Shown here in pieces: positions 35,768 through 44,561 of a DNA stretch of 64,000 nucleotides (within the stretch, counting starts at the first letter, position 1; each line of letters opens with the position of its first letter). Below the pieces are notes generated by a model. That model had not been told where the DNA came from. It did not search any database and saw nothing but the letters and a program-made list of their open reading frames with translations. This DNA is from JALQUO01 sp964529685 (GTDB lineage Bacteria > Pseudomonadota > Alphaproteobacteria > Rickettsiales > Midichloriaceae). The stretch is from positions 1 to 64,000 of the forward strand of contig CAZGZC010000003.1 of NCBI GenBank assembly GCA_964529685.1, in the 5' to 3' direction. The translations under genes were made by a program, and so were the position numbers.

Positions 35768-37051
35768 ATGTGGAAAAAAATTCTAATAGTAGTTCTATCG
35801 GTATTTATATCTCATTGTGCAGAGGCTCTAGTTAAAATAGATATCAATCAAGGGCAAGTTGATCCAATGCCAATAGCTGTCGGTGATTTCTCTGGAGATA
35901 CAGACACAGGTCAAAAGATATTAAAAACTATAGCAGCAGATTTAGAAGGATCAGGATTATTTAAATTTATAGATAAGCAAGCATTTTTAGAAAAACCAAG
36001 CTTTACACATCAACCTAACTTCTCTAATTGGCGGAAAGTAAATGCTACAGTAATAGTCACTGGACAGGTTGAGCCATCAGGTGATGAGATAAGAGTTATG
36101 TTTAAAATTTGGGATCCATACAGTCAATCAATGGTTGAAGGTGCTTCATATAAAATTAAGAGAACTGCATGGAGTAGAGCAGCTCACAAAATTGCAGATA
36201 AGATATATAGCATTCTAACAGGTGAAGATGGGTATTTTGACTCGCGAGTAGTATTTATTGTTGAAACTGGTTCAGGTAAAAAGAAAATTAAGAAGCTAGC
36301 TATAATGGATCAAGATGGTGGAAATATCCAATTACTAACTGATGGAAAAAAACTAGCTTTAACTCCAAGATTTGATCCATCCAGCCATAGAGTTGCATAT
36401 ATATCCTACTCAAACAACATCCCGCAGGTTTTCCTATATGACCTATTAACTGGATCAAAAAAGTTAGTTGGTAATTTTAAAGGTATGTCATTTGCTCCTA
36501 GGTTCTCACCGGATGGCAATTATTTAATTATGTCCATTGCTAGAGGAGGAACAACATCTATCTATGAAGTCAATCTTAAAACTAGCACTATGAAGATGAT
36601 TACAAGCGTTCGTGGCAGGATCAGCACTTCTCCATCATATTCACCAGATGGAAGACATATAGTATTTAACTCAGATAGAGATAATGCTAGAGCGCTATAT
36701 ATAATGAATAGAGATGGCTCAGGAGTTCATAGAATTAGCTTTGGAAAAGGTAGCTATACAGATCCAGTTTGGTCTCCTAGAGGTGATTTTATAGCCTTTG
36801 TCAAAATGCTCAAAGGTAACTTCTACCTTGGAGTCATGAGGCCCGATGGGTCAGGTGAAAGACTTCTGACCACTAGCTGGCTCGATGAAGGACCAACTTG
36901 GTCACCTAATGGTAGAGTTATTATGTTCTCACGTGAATATAGAAATGGAAAGAACTATATCCATAAAGTTGACATAACTGGGTATAATGAAAGGAAAGTC
37001 AAAACACCAGGTACTGCATCTGATCCTGCTTGGTCCAAGCTTTTGAATTAA
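35768..37051 (+). CDS. tolB: Tol-Pal system protein TolB
   Basis: Periplasmic beta-propeller that links the Tol machine to Pal during outer membrane constriction at division. The signal peptide is residues 1 to about 20 (KKILIVVLSVFISHCAEA). The N-terminal domain has IDINQGQVDPMPIAVGDFSG and the propeller blades show repeated (F/Y)SPDG blocks: RFSPDGNYLIMS, SYSPDGRHIVFNSDRD, VWSPRGDFIAF, TWSPNGRVIMFSRE. Length (427 residues) is normal. tolA, tolQ, tolR and pal are not in this window. A stem-loop follows the stop. Confidence 0.97.
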   Translation: MWKKILIVVLSVFISHCAEALVKIDINQGQVDPMPIAVGDFSGDTDTGQKILKTIAADLEGSGLFKFIDKQAFLEKPSFTHQPNFSNWRKVNATVIVTGQVEPSGDEIRVMFKIWDPYSQSMVEGASYKIKRTAWSRAAHKIADKIYSILTGEDGYFDSRVVFIVETGSGKKKIKKLAIMDQDGGNIQLLTDGKKLALTPRFDPSSHRVAYISYSNNIPQVFLYDLLTGSKKLVGNFKGMSFAPRFSPDGNYLIMSIARGGTTSIYEVNLKTSTMKMITSVRGRISTSPSYSPDGRHIVFNSDRDNARALYIMNRDGSGVHRISFGKGSYTDPVWSPRGDFIAFVKMLKGNFYLGVMRPDGSGERLLTTSWLDEGPTWSPNGRVIMFSREYRNGKNYIHKVDITGYNERKVKTPGTASDPAWSKLLN

Positions 37052-37082
37052 AGATATACTATTCTAGATTAACAAGAAGAGG

Positions 37083-37098
37083 TGCATTGTGTAATGCA
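37083..37098 (+). terminator. Stem-loop after tolB
   Basis: TGCATT GTGT AATGCA forms a 6-bp stem with a 4-base loop, followed by AT-rich sequence. It lies 31 bases after the tolB stop. Confidence 0.4.
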
Positions 37099-37138
37099 AT
37101 TTATAATAATAAATCTTATGATTGCTCATTAGCATCGG

Positions 37139-37633
37139 TTAAATGCTACTCTCTAGATTAGTAGTGAATCCTTCTATTTGTTGAAGACCAAGAGGATTAT
37201 CTTGTATTCCATCAGGTTCACTAATTTGCTCTTGTTGAGAAATATCTAAAATATATTTAAACACAATAGATTGCGCTATAGCACTTATGAATAATGATTT
37301 AGCAGATACGCTTTCAGACGATCTATTCATTGCTTTTAAGTCATCTAGACCATTATTAGCTACAATATTACCTATACCTGCTTCTACAGCTGTTAATCTA
37401 TATTCTAGAGGTTTATTATTATCAAAGAGATTTTGATGTCCAAACTGATCAATAGTAGCAGCAGCTATTGCTGGAAGTGTACTCATCAAAAAACCCTTTA
37501 CAGTAACACTAATTATCGTTTGATAATCGAATCCCAGATAACTAAGACTACAAGTAAGACCACCTAGAATATTACTAGCAACAGCAACTCCTGCACAACT
37601 AAGGTATGGATGAAAGTTAATGAAATTTTTCAT
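37139..37633 (-). CDS. Hypothetical membrane-associated protein
   Basis: Not recognised. The 164-residue protein has hydrophobic segments near residues 10-32 (LSCAGVAVASNILGGLTCSL) and 38-60 (TIISVTVKGFLMSTLPAIAA), then a polar middle part and another hydrophobic stretch near 115-130 (AKSLFISAIAQSIVFKYIL). The C-terminus is acidic with Gln. It stands alone between convergent tolB and divergent ubiH. The style resembles the other small lineage-specific membrane proteins of this window, but no sequence match was seen. Confidence 0.5.
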   Translation of the reverse strand: MKNFINFHPYLSCAGVAVASNILGGLTCSLSYLGFDYQTIISVTVKGFLMSTLPAIAAATIDQFGHQNLFDNNKPLEYRLTAVEAGIGNIVANNGLDDLKAMNRSSESVSAKSLFISAIAQSIVFKYILDISQQEQISEPDGIQDNPLGLQQIEGFTTNLESSI

Positions 37634-37762
37634 AATTTTTATTAATTTAGTTTAGTATATGAATGAATATACATATATTACAAAGACAGTTTTCCTAAAT
37701 ATAAAATGAATCATTAGCTATAAAACACGATGCATAGTCTGCTATAATAAGAGAAAAATCTA

Positions 37763-38923
37763 GTGAAAAAACACTCAATAATTGTAGTTGGAGGTGGTCC
37801 GATTGGCCTCACAGCTGCTATCCTACTAGAAAAAAATAGCATTGATGTAGCAATAGTCCTAGATAGACATAGAATTGAAAAGAATATTGAGTTTATAACT
37901 CCAGCAAGGCTCTTCGCAGTTGCAGAAAGATCACGAGATATTTTAAATAACCTTAAACTAAAAAATATAGAGTCTAACTCACAAAAGATAAACCATATTA
38001 GGATTGTAGATAACAACTCTACAGCTAAAGTTGACTTTGATCCAGCAGATATAGATCTAGAAGATTTTGGTTATATGATAGATGAAAAAGTTCTAATTAA
38101 AATTCTCTATTCTAAGCTACTTGAAACCTCAGTTACTGTATATGAAAGTGGTAACGATATAGATATTTCAGAAGATGAATTTTTTATAAAATTAAATAAT
38201 TTACAGATAAAATCACAACTATTAATTGCAGCTAATGGCAAATGTTCCAAAATTAAAGAAAAATTAGGAATTGATACTAAAGAGTATGACTATAAGCAGA
38301 CAGCAATAGTGATTGATATAAGGCATTCTTCTTGGCCGCACAATGGTGTTGCAGTTGAAAAATTTACTCCAAATGGTCCTTTTGCTATTCTTCCAAAATA
38401 TGAAGAAAACGGCACTACATCATCTCTAGTATGGGTTGAAAAAGGTATTATAAAAGACTTAAAATCCCTTTCCAAGGGAGTACTCAAAGATCTCATTATG
38501 AGAAAACTAGATGATTATTTAGGAGATATAGAATTAATTTCAGAGCCACTATTATACAACTTAAAGTTGTTTCAAAGTAAGAAAAGATTTAAAGGTAGGA
38601 CTGTTTTTGTTGGAGATGCAGCCCAAAGTATTCATCCAATTGCCGGACAAGGATTCAACTTAGGATTGCGTGATGTAGAATGTCTCATTAAGTTTATATG
38701 TGAAGCAAAAAAAATTGGATTGGACTATAAAGAGATTTTAAAGAACTACTCAATATCTAGAGATTCAGATGTATCCTCTATGGTTCTTACTACAACTATG
38801 ATTAATGCACTCTTTGCTAATGGTATACTACCAGTTAAGGCTTTAAGAAGACTAGGATTAAATCTATTTGATAAAATTCCTTACCTTAAGAGATTTATAA
38901 TGAAGCACGCAGCTGGTATATGA
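37763..38923 (+). CDS. UbiH/UbiF-type FAD-dependent monooxygenase
   Basis: Probable ring hydroxylase of ubiquinone biosynthesis. The N-terminal FAD-binding motif is IIVVGGGPIGLTAAILLEK (about residues 5-23). The second FAD motif is FVGDAAQSIHPIAGQGFNLGLRDVECL near residue 287, which is the UbiH/UbiF/UbiI signature (GDAAH..HP.AGQG.NLGL.D). His is replaced by Gln in GDAAQ. The start codon is GTG at 37763. Length (386 residues) is normal. Which ring position it hydroxylates cannot be decided; some Rickettsiales use one broad enzyme (UbiL-like). It is a single gene with a terminator-like hairpin downstream. Confidence 0.88.
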   Translation: MKKHSIIVVGGGPIGLTAAILLEKNSIDVAIVLDRHRIEKNIEFITPARLFAVAERSRDILNNLKLKNIESNSQKINHIRIVDNNSTAKVDFDPADIDLEDFGYMIDEKVLIKILYSKLLETSVTVYESGNDIDISEDEFFIKLNNLQIKSQLLIAANGKCSKIKEKLGIDTKEYDYKQTAIVIDIRHSSWPHNGVAVEKFTPNGPFAILPKYEENGTTSSLVWVEKGIIKDLKSLSKGVLKDLIMRKLDDYLGDIELISEPLLYNLKLFQSKKRFKGRTVFVGDAAQSIHPIAGQGFNLGLRDVECLIKFICEAKKIGLDYKEILKNYSISRDSDVSSMVLTTTMINALFANGILPVKALRRLGLNLFDKIPYLKRFIMKHAAGI

Positions 38924-38961
38924 AAATATAGTAATTTCTTCCTAAAGTACTCAATCTCAAG

Positions 38962-38979
38962 TCCTGAAAAAATTCAGGA
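38962..38979 (+). terminator. Stem-loop after the UbiH-type gene
   Basis: TCCTGAA AAAA TTCAGGA is a perfect 7-bp stem with a 4-base loop, 39 bases after the stop, followed by moderately T-rich sequence. Confidence 0.5.
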
Positions 38980-39057
38980 TCAATATTTATTTAATGCAAT
39001 ACTTAAAGTGATACCGAGCTCGCCTGAGATATACAATATATATTGAAGAATGCATAC

Positions 39058-40170
39058 CTATAGAATCTCTTTAGCCTTTTCACCAAAAACCTCATATCTC
39101 CAGCCAGAGTTGAACTTACAATTTAAGTGGTTATCTGCTGCAAGTTGTATTAAATCCTGTTTCGTTGCTATAAGCTGCGGTTGGATTTCAGTTTCAACGC
39201 TACAATTATGCAATAAAACCTTTAATCCTAGATACAACTGAGAATTGAAATGTATAACGTTCTTCCTACGCATTATAGTCTCGCATAATTTTTCAAACTC
39301 AGATAAATCTTTATCAAATTCAATTTCATTTTGTATTTCTTCTAAAATCTGTTTTGTAAATTTTGTTTTGCCTAACTTGGTAATATTCAGTTTATCAAAA
39401 TGGTTATAGATTTTATATACAAACTCATAGAGCGAAGCATTATTCATAATGCTATTTTTGGATAAATTTCTACTTAAAGAATACTCCTCCCGCCATTTAA
39501 TAGCTATTTTCAACAACCATAAGTATTTGGGAGTAATCTTCTGCTTTTTATACACTACTTTTAGTGCAATCTTCTCAAGATAATGATTAACCTCATAATC
39601 TTTATCGTATGAGTTGATTTTATCAACCTCTTCTATTACCCAAAGATATTTCTTTTCTCCTAATGCATCTCTAATCTTGGGAAACAACCTAAAGAGATAC
39701 GTTACGTCTCTTTCAGCATATTTTAGCTGTTTATCAAGGAGTGGACGGGCCATCCAATTTGAGAATTGTAATTCTTTATCAAGTTGTACACCGAGGAAAT
39801 CTCTAACTAATAGATCGTAACTTGGATTTCTATATTTTCCTAAAAACATAGCAGCTATCTGGACGTCAAAGATATTATTAGTTTTAATACCAAGGATCCT
39901 ATATATTAAGTGTAAATCTTGCTGAGCAGAGTGAAAAACCTTTATACATTCTTTATTTTCAAATAATTTTCCTAGTGGAGCTAGATCTATATCTTTATTT
40001 AAAATGTCACATATATAGCCAATTTTTCCATCTAGACTGAATTGAATTAATGATGCTTCAGGGTAGAAAGCTCCTTTTGTGCGACTAAACTCTGTATCAA
40101 CTGTAATGTATTGACATTGGTTCGTTTTCCCACATATTTTTTGCAACTCAGCGGAACTGCTAATAATCAT
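39058..40170 (-). CDS. rnd: Ribonuclease D
   Basis: 3'-5' exoribonuclease of the DEDD family that trims tRNA 3' ends. The exonuclease motifs are all present: VDTEFSRT (Asp25, Glu27), FHSAQQDLHLIYRI (second motif), and YAERDVTYLFRLFPKI (DEDDy motif with the Tyr position four residues after Asp). An HRDC helical domain follows after about residue 210. Length (370 residues) is typical. It is divergent from murB, with 50 bases between the starts. Confidence 0.94.
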   Translation of the reverse strand: MIISSSAELQKICGKTNQCQYITVDTEFSRTKGAFYPEASLIQFSLDGKIGYICDILNKDIDLAPLGKLFENKECIKVFHSAQQDLHLIYRILGIKTNNIFDVQIAAMFLGKYRNPSYDLLVRDFLGVQLDKELQFSNWMARPLLDKQLKYAERDVTYLFRLFPKIRDALGEKKYLWVIEEVDKINSYDKDYEVNHYLEKIALKVVYKKQKITPKYLWLLKIAIKWREEYSLSRNLSKNSIMNNASLYEFVYKIYNHFDKLNITKLGKTKFTKQILEEIQNEIEFDKDLSEFEKLCETIMRRKNVIHFNSQLYLGLKVLLHNCSVETEIQPQLIATKQDLIQLAADNHLNCKFNSGWRYEVFGEKAKEIL

Positions 40171-40220
40171 TTACAGAGTAATGGATTTATATTATAAAAT
40201 ATCATTTATTTTTCATCTTT

Positions 40221-41114
40221 ATGGATAGAATTTTACCTTCAGTTCGTGGAAAGTATAGAGTTAATGTAGATTTATCGAAACTTTGTTGGTTTGGTATTGG
40301 TGGAAAAGCATCAATTTTATTCATTCCTTTCGATGAAGACGATCTAGTGCATTTCCTTTCCAGTATACAACAAATTCCAATTTTTGTCTTTGGTGTTGGT
40401 TCAAATACATTAATAAGAGATGGTGGCTTTGATGGAGTTGTTATTAGACTAGGTCGCTCTATGAATTACATGAGATTGATTGGTGATAACCTAATTAATG
40501 TTGGAGCTAGCGTTCTTGACCAAAATGTTTCACAGTTTGCACTTGAACATAATATAGGTGGATTAGAATTTATGTCTGGTATACCAGGAACTGTTGGTGG
40601 TGGTCTGGCTATGAATGGTGGTGCTTATGGAAGAGAGTTCTCGGATGTAGTGGTGTCAGTCGACGCATTAGATCTTAGAGGAAATAAATTTTCATTAACT
40701 AATTCTCAAATGGGTTTTAAGTATAGAAAGAATTCTCTTGCGGAACAGATGATTTTTATCAATGCAGCTCTTAAAGGATATAGTGCAACTAAAGAAGAAA
40801 TTAGAAGAAAAGTTGAAGATATAAAACACCTTAGAACTTCTACACAACCAGTAAAGAATGTTAAGACAGGTGGATCGACTTTCAAAAATCCACCGGGACT
40901 AAAAGCATGGCAACTAATAGATCAAGCTGGTTGTAGAGGATTAAAGGTTGGTGGAGCAAAAATATCTGAACTCCATTGTAACTTTTTATTAAACACTGGA
41001 GACGCAACTGTGGTTGATATAGAAAATCTTATTAAGATTGTTAAAAAGAGAGTTTTTGATAAAAGTGGAGTGCAGCTAGAAGAAGAACTTGTATTTATTG
41101 GAGAATCTCTTTAA
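40221..41114 (+). CDS. murB: UDP-N-acetylenolpyruvoylglucosamine reductase
   Basis: FAD- and NADPH-dependent enzyme making UDP-MurNAc for peptidoglycan. The FAD domain has GVGSNTLIRDGGFDGVVIRLG and EFMSGIPGTVGGGLAMNGGAYG; the substrate domain has VKTGGSTFKNPPG (catalytic Ser) and the type IIb-like C-terminus GAKISELHCNFLLNTGDATV. Length (297 residues) matches alphaproteobacterial MurB. It lies alone, away from murC and ddl. With murD at 16.1 kb it indicates that a peptidoglycan pathway is kept. Confidence 0.96.
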   Translation: MDRILPSVRGKYRVNVDLSKLCWFGIGGKASILFIPFDEDDLVHFLSSIQQIPIFVFGVGSNTLIRDGGFDGVVIRLGRSMNYMRLIGDNLINVGASVLDQNVSQFALEHNIGGLEFMSGIPGTVGGGLAMNGGAYGREFSDVVVSVDALDLRGNKFSLTNSQMGFKYRKNSLAEQMIFINAALKGYSATKEEIRRKVEDIKHLRTSTQPVKNVKTGGSTFKNPPGLKAWQLIDQAGCRGLKVGGAKISELHCNFLLNTGDATVVDIENLIKIVKKRVFDKSGVQLEEELVFIGESL

Positions 41115-41182
41115 TGTTTCTTAGAGAATTTTCAAAAAAGCACTATTAACTTCACAGGTACTCTACTATATTAAGAAAAAAC

Positions 41183-41211
41183 TTGCTAGGATATACATCA
41201 TAACCTATAAA
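41183..41211 (+). promoter_or_regulatory. Putative sigma-70 promoter upstream of sodB
   Basis: TTGCTA (41183-41188) and TATAAA (41206-41211) are separated by 17 bases. The inferred transcript start would be about 3 bases before the sodB ATG, giving a nearly leaderless message, so the assignment is uncertain. Confidence 0.35.
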
Positions 41212-41220
41212 TAATTTAAT

Positions 41221-41829
41221 ATGTCTAAACATGAGTTAATGAGACTTCCTTATGGGGATGAATCTCTACTGCCATATATAACACCTGAAACAATCTCGTA
41301 CCATTATGATAAACATCATAGGACATACGTTAATAACTTGAATAATCTACTTGAAAATTCTAATCTGAGTGGATTATCTCTAACAGAAATAGTTAAGAGA
41401 TCATATGATAAACCAGAGATGCTTGGGATCTTTAATAATGCAGCACAAGTGCTTAACCATGATTTCTACTGGCTTTCAATGAAACCAAATGGAGAAAGAA
41501 AAATAAATGATGAGAAGTTTTCTGAATTAATTAATGAGTGTTTCGGAGATTTTAATAAATTTAAGGAAGAATTTATCAAGATTGGCCTTTCTCAATTCGG
41601 CAGTGGATGGGTTTGGTTAGTCCAAGATAATATAACAAGGAAATTCATGATAACAAAGACAAGCAATGCTGATAATCCAATTTTATATGGACAAACTCCA
41701 CTTATAACCTGTGATGTATGGGAACATGCTTACTATATAGATTATAGAAACCAGAGAGTTAATTATATTAATATGTTCATTAATAACTTGGTTGATTGGG
41801 ACTTTGCAGTTAAAAATTCTATAAAATAA
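41221..41829 (+). CDS. sodB: Superoxide dismutase, Fe/Mn type
   Basis: Converts superoxide to oxygen and hydrogen peroxide. Metal ligands line up with the family: His28 (ETISYHYDKHH), His80 (QVLNHDFYW), Asp165 and His169 (CDVWEHAYYIDYRNQR). The FGSGWVWLV block is present near residue 125. Length (202 residues) is normal. It is 9 bases before virB8 on the same strand. In Anaplasma and Ehrlichia, sodB is co-transcribed with virB3-virB4-virB6; here it heads the virB8-virB11 cluster instead. Confidence 0.96.
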   Translation: MSKHELMRLPYGDESLLPYITPETISYHYDKHHRTYVNNLNNLLENSNLSGLSLTEIVKRSYDKPEMLGIFNNAAQVLNHDFYWLSMKPNGERKINDEKFSELINECFGDFNKFKEEFIKIGLSQFGSGWVWLVQDNITRKFMITKTSNADNPILYGQTPLITCDVWEHAYYIDYRNQRVNYINMFINNLVDWDFAVKNSIK

Positions 41830-41838
41830 TTAATAAAG

Positions 41839-42501
41839 ATGCAGGAAAAGCAATCTCAATCTATTTCTTGGAATAGTGATATTCATAATAACCTAATAAT
41901 TCAGAGAAAATTACTGATAATTTTGAATTTCTTGTTAGCAACTGGTTTAATAATAGCTTTGATCTGGATGAAGATAATTATAGGACAAGATAAAGTTGAA
42001 CCATTTGTAATAGAAATAGATAAAAAAACTGGTATGGCAACTTCTGTTGATCCAGTTACAATTCAAGAGTATTCAGCCAATACAGCCGTCCTTAGATCTC
42101 TTGTTATACAATATATTAAAGCTAGAGAGGAATATATATATGCTATTTACGAAAAAAATTTTCAGTTAATGAAAATTTTATCTGATCCAGCAATCTTCCG
42201 CTCATATGCAGTCTTATTCGGTAGTGGTAATCCTAATAGTCCATATAGTATCTATGGACAAAATGCAACAATATCAGTTAAATGGAAATCTATAATATTT
42301 CCACAAAAAGACACAGCACAAGTAAGGATTACAGTAGCAATAAAAGATTCAGCTGGCAGCATTAAACAAGTAGAAAAAATAGTTCTAATGTCATTTGAAT
42401 TTAAACCTGATCAAGATATATCTGAAGGTGACAGATTGCTAAACCCATTGGGATTCTATGTTAAAATGTACAAAATTGAAGATGAAAACCCTAATATATA
42501 A
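41839..42501 (+). CDS. virB8: Type IV secretion system protein VirB8
   Basis: Inner-membrane assembly factor of the T4SS. A short cytoplasmic tail is followed by one transmembrane helix at about residues 25-46 (LLIILNFLLATGLIIALIWM). The periplasmic NTF2-like domain includes VEPFVIEIDKKTGMATSVDPV and ends near GFYVKMYKIEDE. Length (220 residues) is typical. It starts 9 bases after sodB, and its end overlaps virB9 by 20 bases, which suggests translational coupling. Confidence 0.94.
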   Translation: MQEKQSQSISWNSDIHNNLIIQRKLLIILNFLLATGLIIALIWMKIIIGQDKVEPFVIEIDKKTGMATSVDPVTIQEYSANTAVLRSLVIQYIKAREEYIYAIYEKNFQLMKILSDPAIFRSYAVLFGSGNPNSPYSIYGQNATISVKWKSIIFPQKDTAQVRITVAIKDSAGSIKQVEKIVLMSFEFKPDQDISEGDRLLNPLGFYVKMYKIEDENPNI

Positions 42502-43204
42502 CATTGCACTTATAGCTGCACTTGGAACACAATTATCTACTTGGGGATCAGAAGTAGATACCCCAGTAACTATTGATAGTAGAATCAAGACTTTTGTTTA
42601 TAGTGAAAATGAGATCTTTCCAATAGTTTTACATTATGGGTATCAAACGGCAATAGAGTTTGAAAAAGATGAAACAATACAAACCTATTCAGTTGGTAAT
42701 CAATTTGTATGGCAGTTCTCAGCTGTTGGTAGAACTTTATTTATCAAGCCTTTAGAAGACAATATTATTACAAATATGACCGTCATTACAAATAAAAGAC
42801 GTTATTATTTTGAACTGTATTCAAAGCTTATTTCAGGAATTAATGATGAAGAATTATCATATGTTGTAAGGTTCTTTTATCCAGATAATGCAAATGATAA
42901 AATTAAAGTCATGCAGAAAAGTATAAAGACTCAAGAAGATAATATTCAAACTATTAAGCCATATAATTTCAATTATGAGATTATTGGTGCTGATAATAAA
43001 ACTCTTTCTGTTGTTTTTGATAATGGTGTTAGCACTTTCTTTAAACTTGAAGGGCAGCAAATCAGCGATAAAATACCTGTTTCATGTAATGGTAAATCAG
43101 TTAAACCTAAAATAATTGGTAATTATCTATCTGTTAACATGCTATGTACAAGAGCACAAATTGATTTTATGGGCAAAAGAATAACAATTAAATCTATTCA
43201 TTAG
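42482..43204 (+). CDS. virB9: Type IV secretion system protein VirB9
   Basis: Periplasmic/outer-membrane core component that pairs with VirB7 and VirB10. The start is taken at ATG 42482, which gives a clean signal peptide (KTLIYNIALIAALGTQLSTWGS); the frame is open 24 bases further up. The N-terminal domain has IDSRIKTFVYSENEIFPIVLHYGYQTAIEF, the VirB9/CagX signature. The C-terminal domain has FNYEIIG and NGVSTFFKL. It has about 240 residues. It overlaps virB8 by 20 bases and precedes virB10 by 10. Confidence 0.94.
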   Translation: MKTLIYNIALIAALGTQLSTWGSEVDTPVTIDSRIKTFVYSENEIFPIVLHYGYQTAIEFEKDETIQTYSVGNQFVWQFSAVGRTLFIKPLEDNIITNMTVITNKRRYYFELYSKLISGINDEELSYVVRFFYPDNANDKIKVMQKSIKTQEDNIQTIKPYNFNYEIIGADNKTLSVVFDNGVSTFFKLEGQQISDKIPVSCNGKSVKPKIIGNYLSVNMLCTRAQIDFMGKRITIKSIH

Positions 43205-43214
43205 AAGTCAAAAT

Positions 43215-44561
43215 ATGCAAGATAACAAATCAAATGAGTCTCAGGAATTACAAAAACCTCAGAATGCAATAGAGATGTTTAAGGCAATGCCTACTGGACG
43301 TAAAGCTGGAGTCATAGGTGTGGGAATGGGAATGATTTGTGTGATGATTTTTATTCTTTTTTTTACAGGTAATAATTCATTAATTGATAAACAGAAAGAT
43401 AATAAAAAATTAGACTCTCAAGCCATTTCTGAAAAGATACCAACAAAGCAAGATATGTCGACAAAGAATGTATATGCGCAGAAAGCTGAATCTGAAGCAA
43501 ATTTAATTGGTGAAGCGAGTATTAAAATAATTGATTTAAAACCTCCAACACCACCTATCTTTGAAAAACCAGTTGCAGAAACACTACCTGTACTGGCAGA
43601 ATCACCTACTCTCAAACCTCTGTTAGTAGATAATACAAAACATTCATTGCCTAGTTTACCAGCTTATCAGAAAGATAAACATGATGTTAATAATAGTCCT
43701 AAAATATCATCAACAAGTGTTATGACTTTTGGTGGTGGAAAAGATGACAAAGCAGCTAATGATAAGCAGTCTAATCATGGAGATTTCTTAGGGTTTGATG
43801 GAGGAGCTATCGATAATTTGACTCTTAAACCCTCAGGAGCCAGCAATATAATTGCTACAAAAGTAAATAGCGACTTGCGCTATACTATTATACAAGGAAA
43901 AGTTATAGATGCAGTACTTGAAACCGCTATTAACACTCAAATGAGTGCAGGTATAGTAAGAGCTATTGTTAGTAGAGATGTATATGGTGAACAAAGTGAT
44001 CTAGTACTAATTCCTAAAGGATCACGGATTGTTGGTTCATACTCTGTTAATTCATCTTCTAGCGGTTCTTCTCAACAGAATGGACAGGTTTCAACAAGGG
44101 TTTATGCTGTATGGAAGAGAATTATTACACCTAGTGGCATTGATATTAACTTACCCGATACGCCTTCGACAGATCCTTTAGGTCGTAGCGGTATTCCTGG
44201 GTATCTCGATACAAATCTTTCTAACAATCTAATGAATGCATTCTTCCTTTCAGTTCTAGGTCCATATCTAGCAATAAAGGCTTCTGGAGTTGGAAAACAG
44301 TCGACTACTACTACAACAAATAATAATTCTAATAATGGAGGGGGAGCTGCAAGTACAACAACTGGTTCAGTTGAAGCTCAAGTTCTAACTCAAGGTATGC
44401 AACAGTTCCAGACTGTAGGAAAAGAGCAATTTAATACTATTTATCCTCCAGGAGTTACAACTACATTTGTAGATCAAGGCACAAGAATAGACATTATGGT
44501 GCAACAAGATGTCATTTTTCCTAAACAATCAATAGCATTAAATACAGTTAACTTACCATGA
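43215..44561 (+). CDS. virB10: Type IV secretion system protein VirB10
   Basis: Energy-sensing scaffold spanning inner and outer membranes. A cytoplasmic N-terminus is followed by one membrane helix near residues 34-54 (VIGVGMGMICVMIFILFF), then a Pro-rich linker (about 100-150: KPPTPPIFEKPVAETLPVLAE). The C-terminal TrbI domain has the IIQGKVIDAVLETAINT block, GSRIVGSY and VWKRIITPSGIDINL. Near residue 365 a Ser/Thr/Asn-rich insertion precedes the outer-membrane helix end. Length is 448 residues. Its end overlaps virB11 by 4 bases. Confidence 0.96.
   Translation: MQDNKSNESQELQKPQNAIEMFKAMPTGRKAGVIGVGMGMICVMIFILFFTGNNSLIDKQKDNKKLDSQAISEKIPTKQDMSTKNVYAQKAESEANLIGEASIKIIDLKPPTPPIFEKPVAETLPVLAESPTLKPLLVDNTKHSLPSLPAYQKDKHDVNNSPKISSTSVMTFGGGKDDKAANDKQSNHGDFLGFDGGAIDNLTLKPSGASNIIATKVNSDLRYTIIQGKVIDAVLETAINTQMSAGIVRAIVSRDVYGEQSDLVLIPKGSRIVGSYSVNSSSSGSSQQNGQVSTRVYAVWKRIITPSGIDINLPDTPSTDPLGRSGIPGYLDTNLSNNLMNAFFLSVLGPYLAIKASGVGKQSTTTTTNNNSNNGGGAASTTTGSVEAQVLTQGMQQFQTVGKEQFNTIYPPGVTTTFVDQGTRIDIMVQQDVIFPKQSIALNTVNLP

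Noticed and set aside
15205..37120. Shared AATCTTATGATTGCT near 15219 and 37110
   Set aside because: A short partly palindromic AT-rich match after two unrelated genes; too little sequence to call a repeat family.
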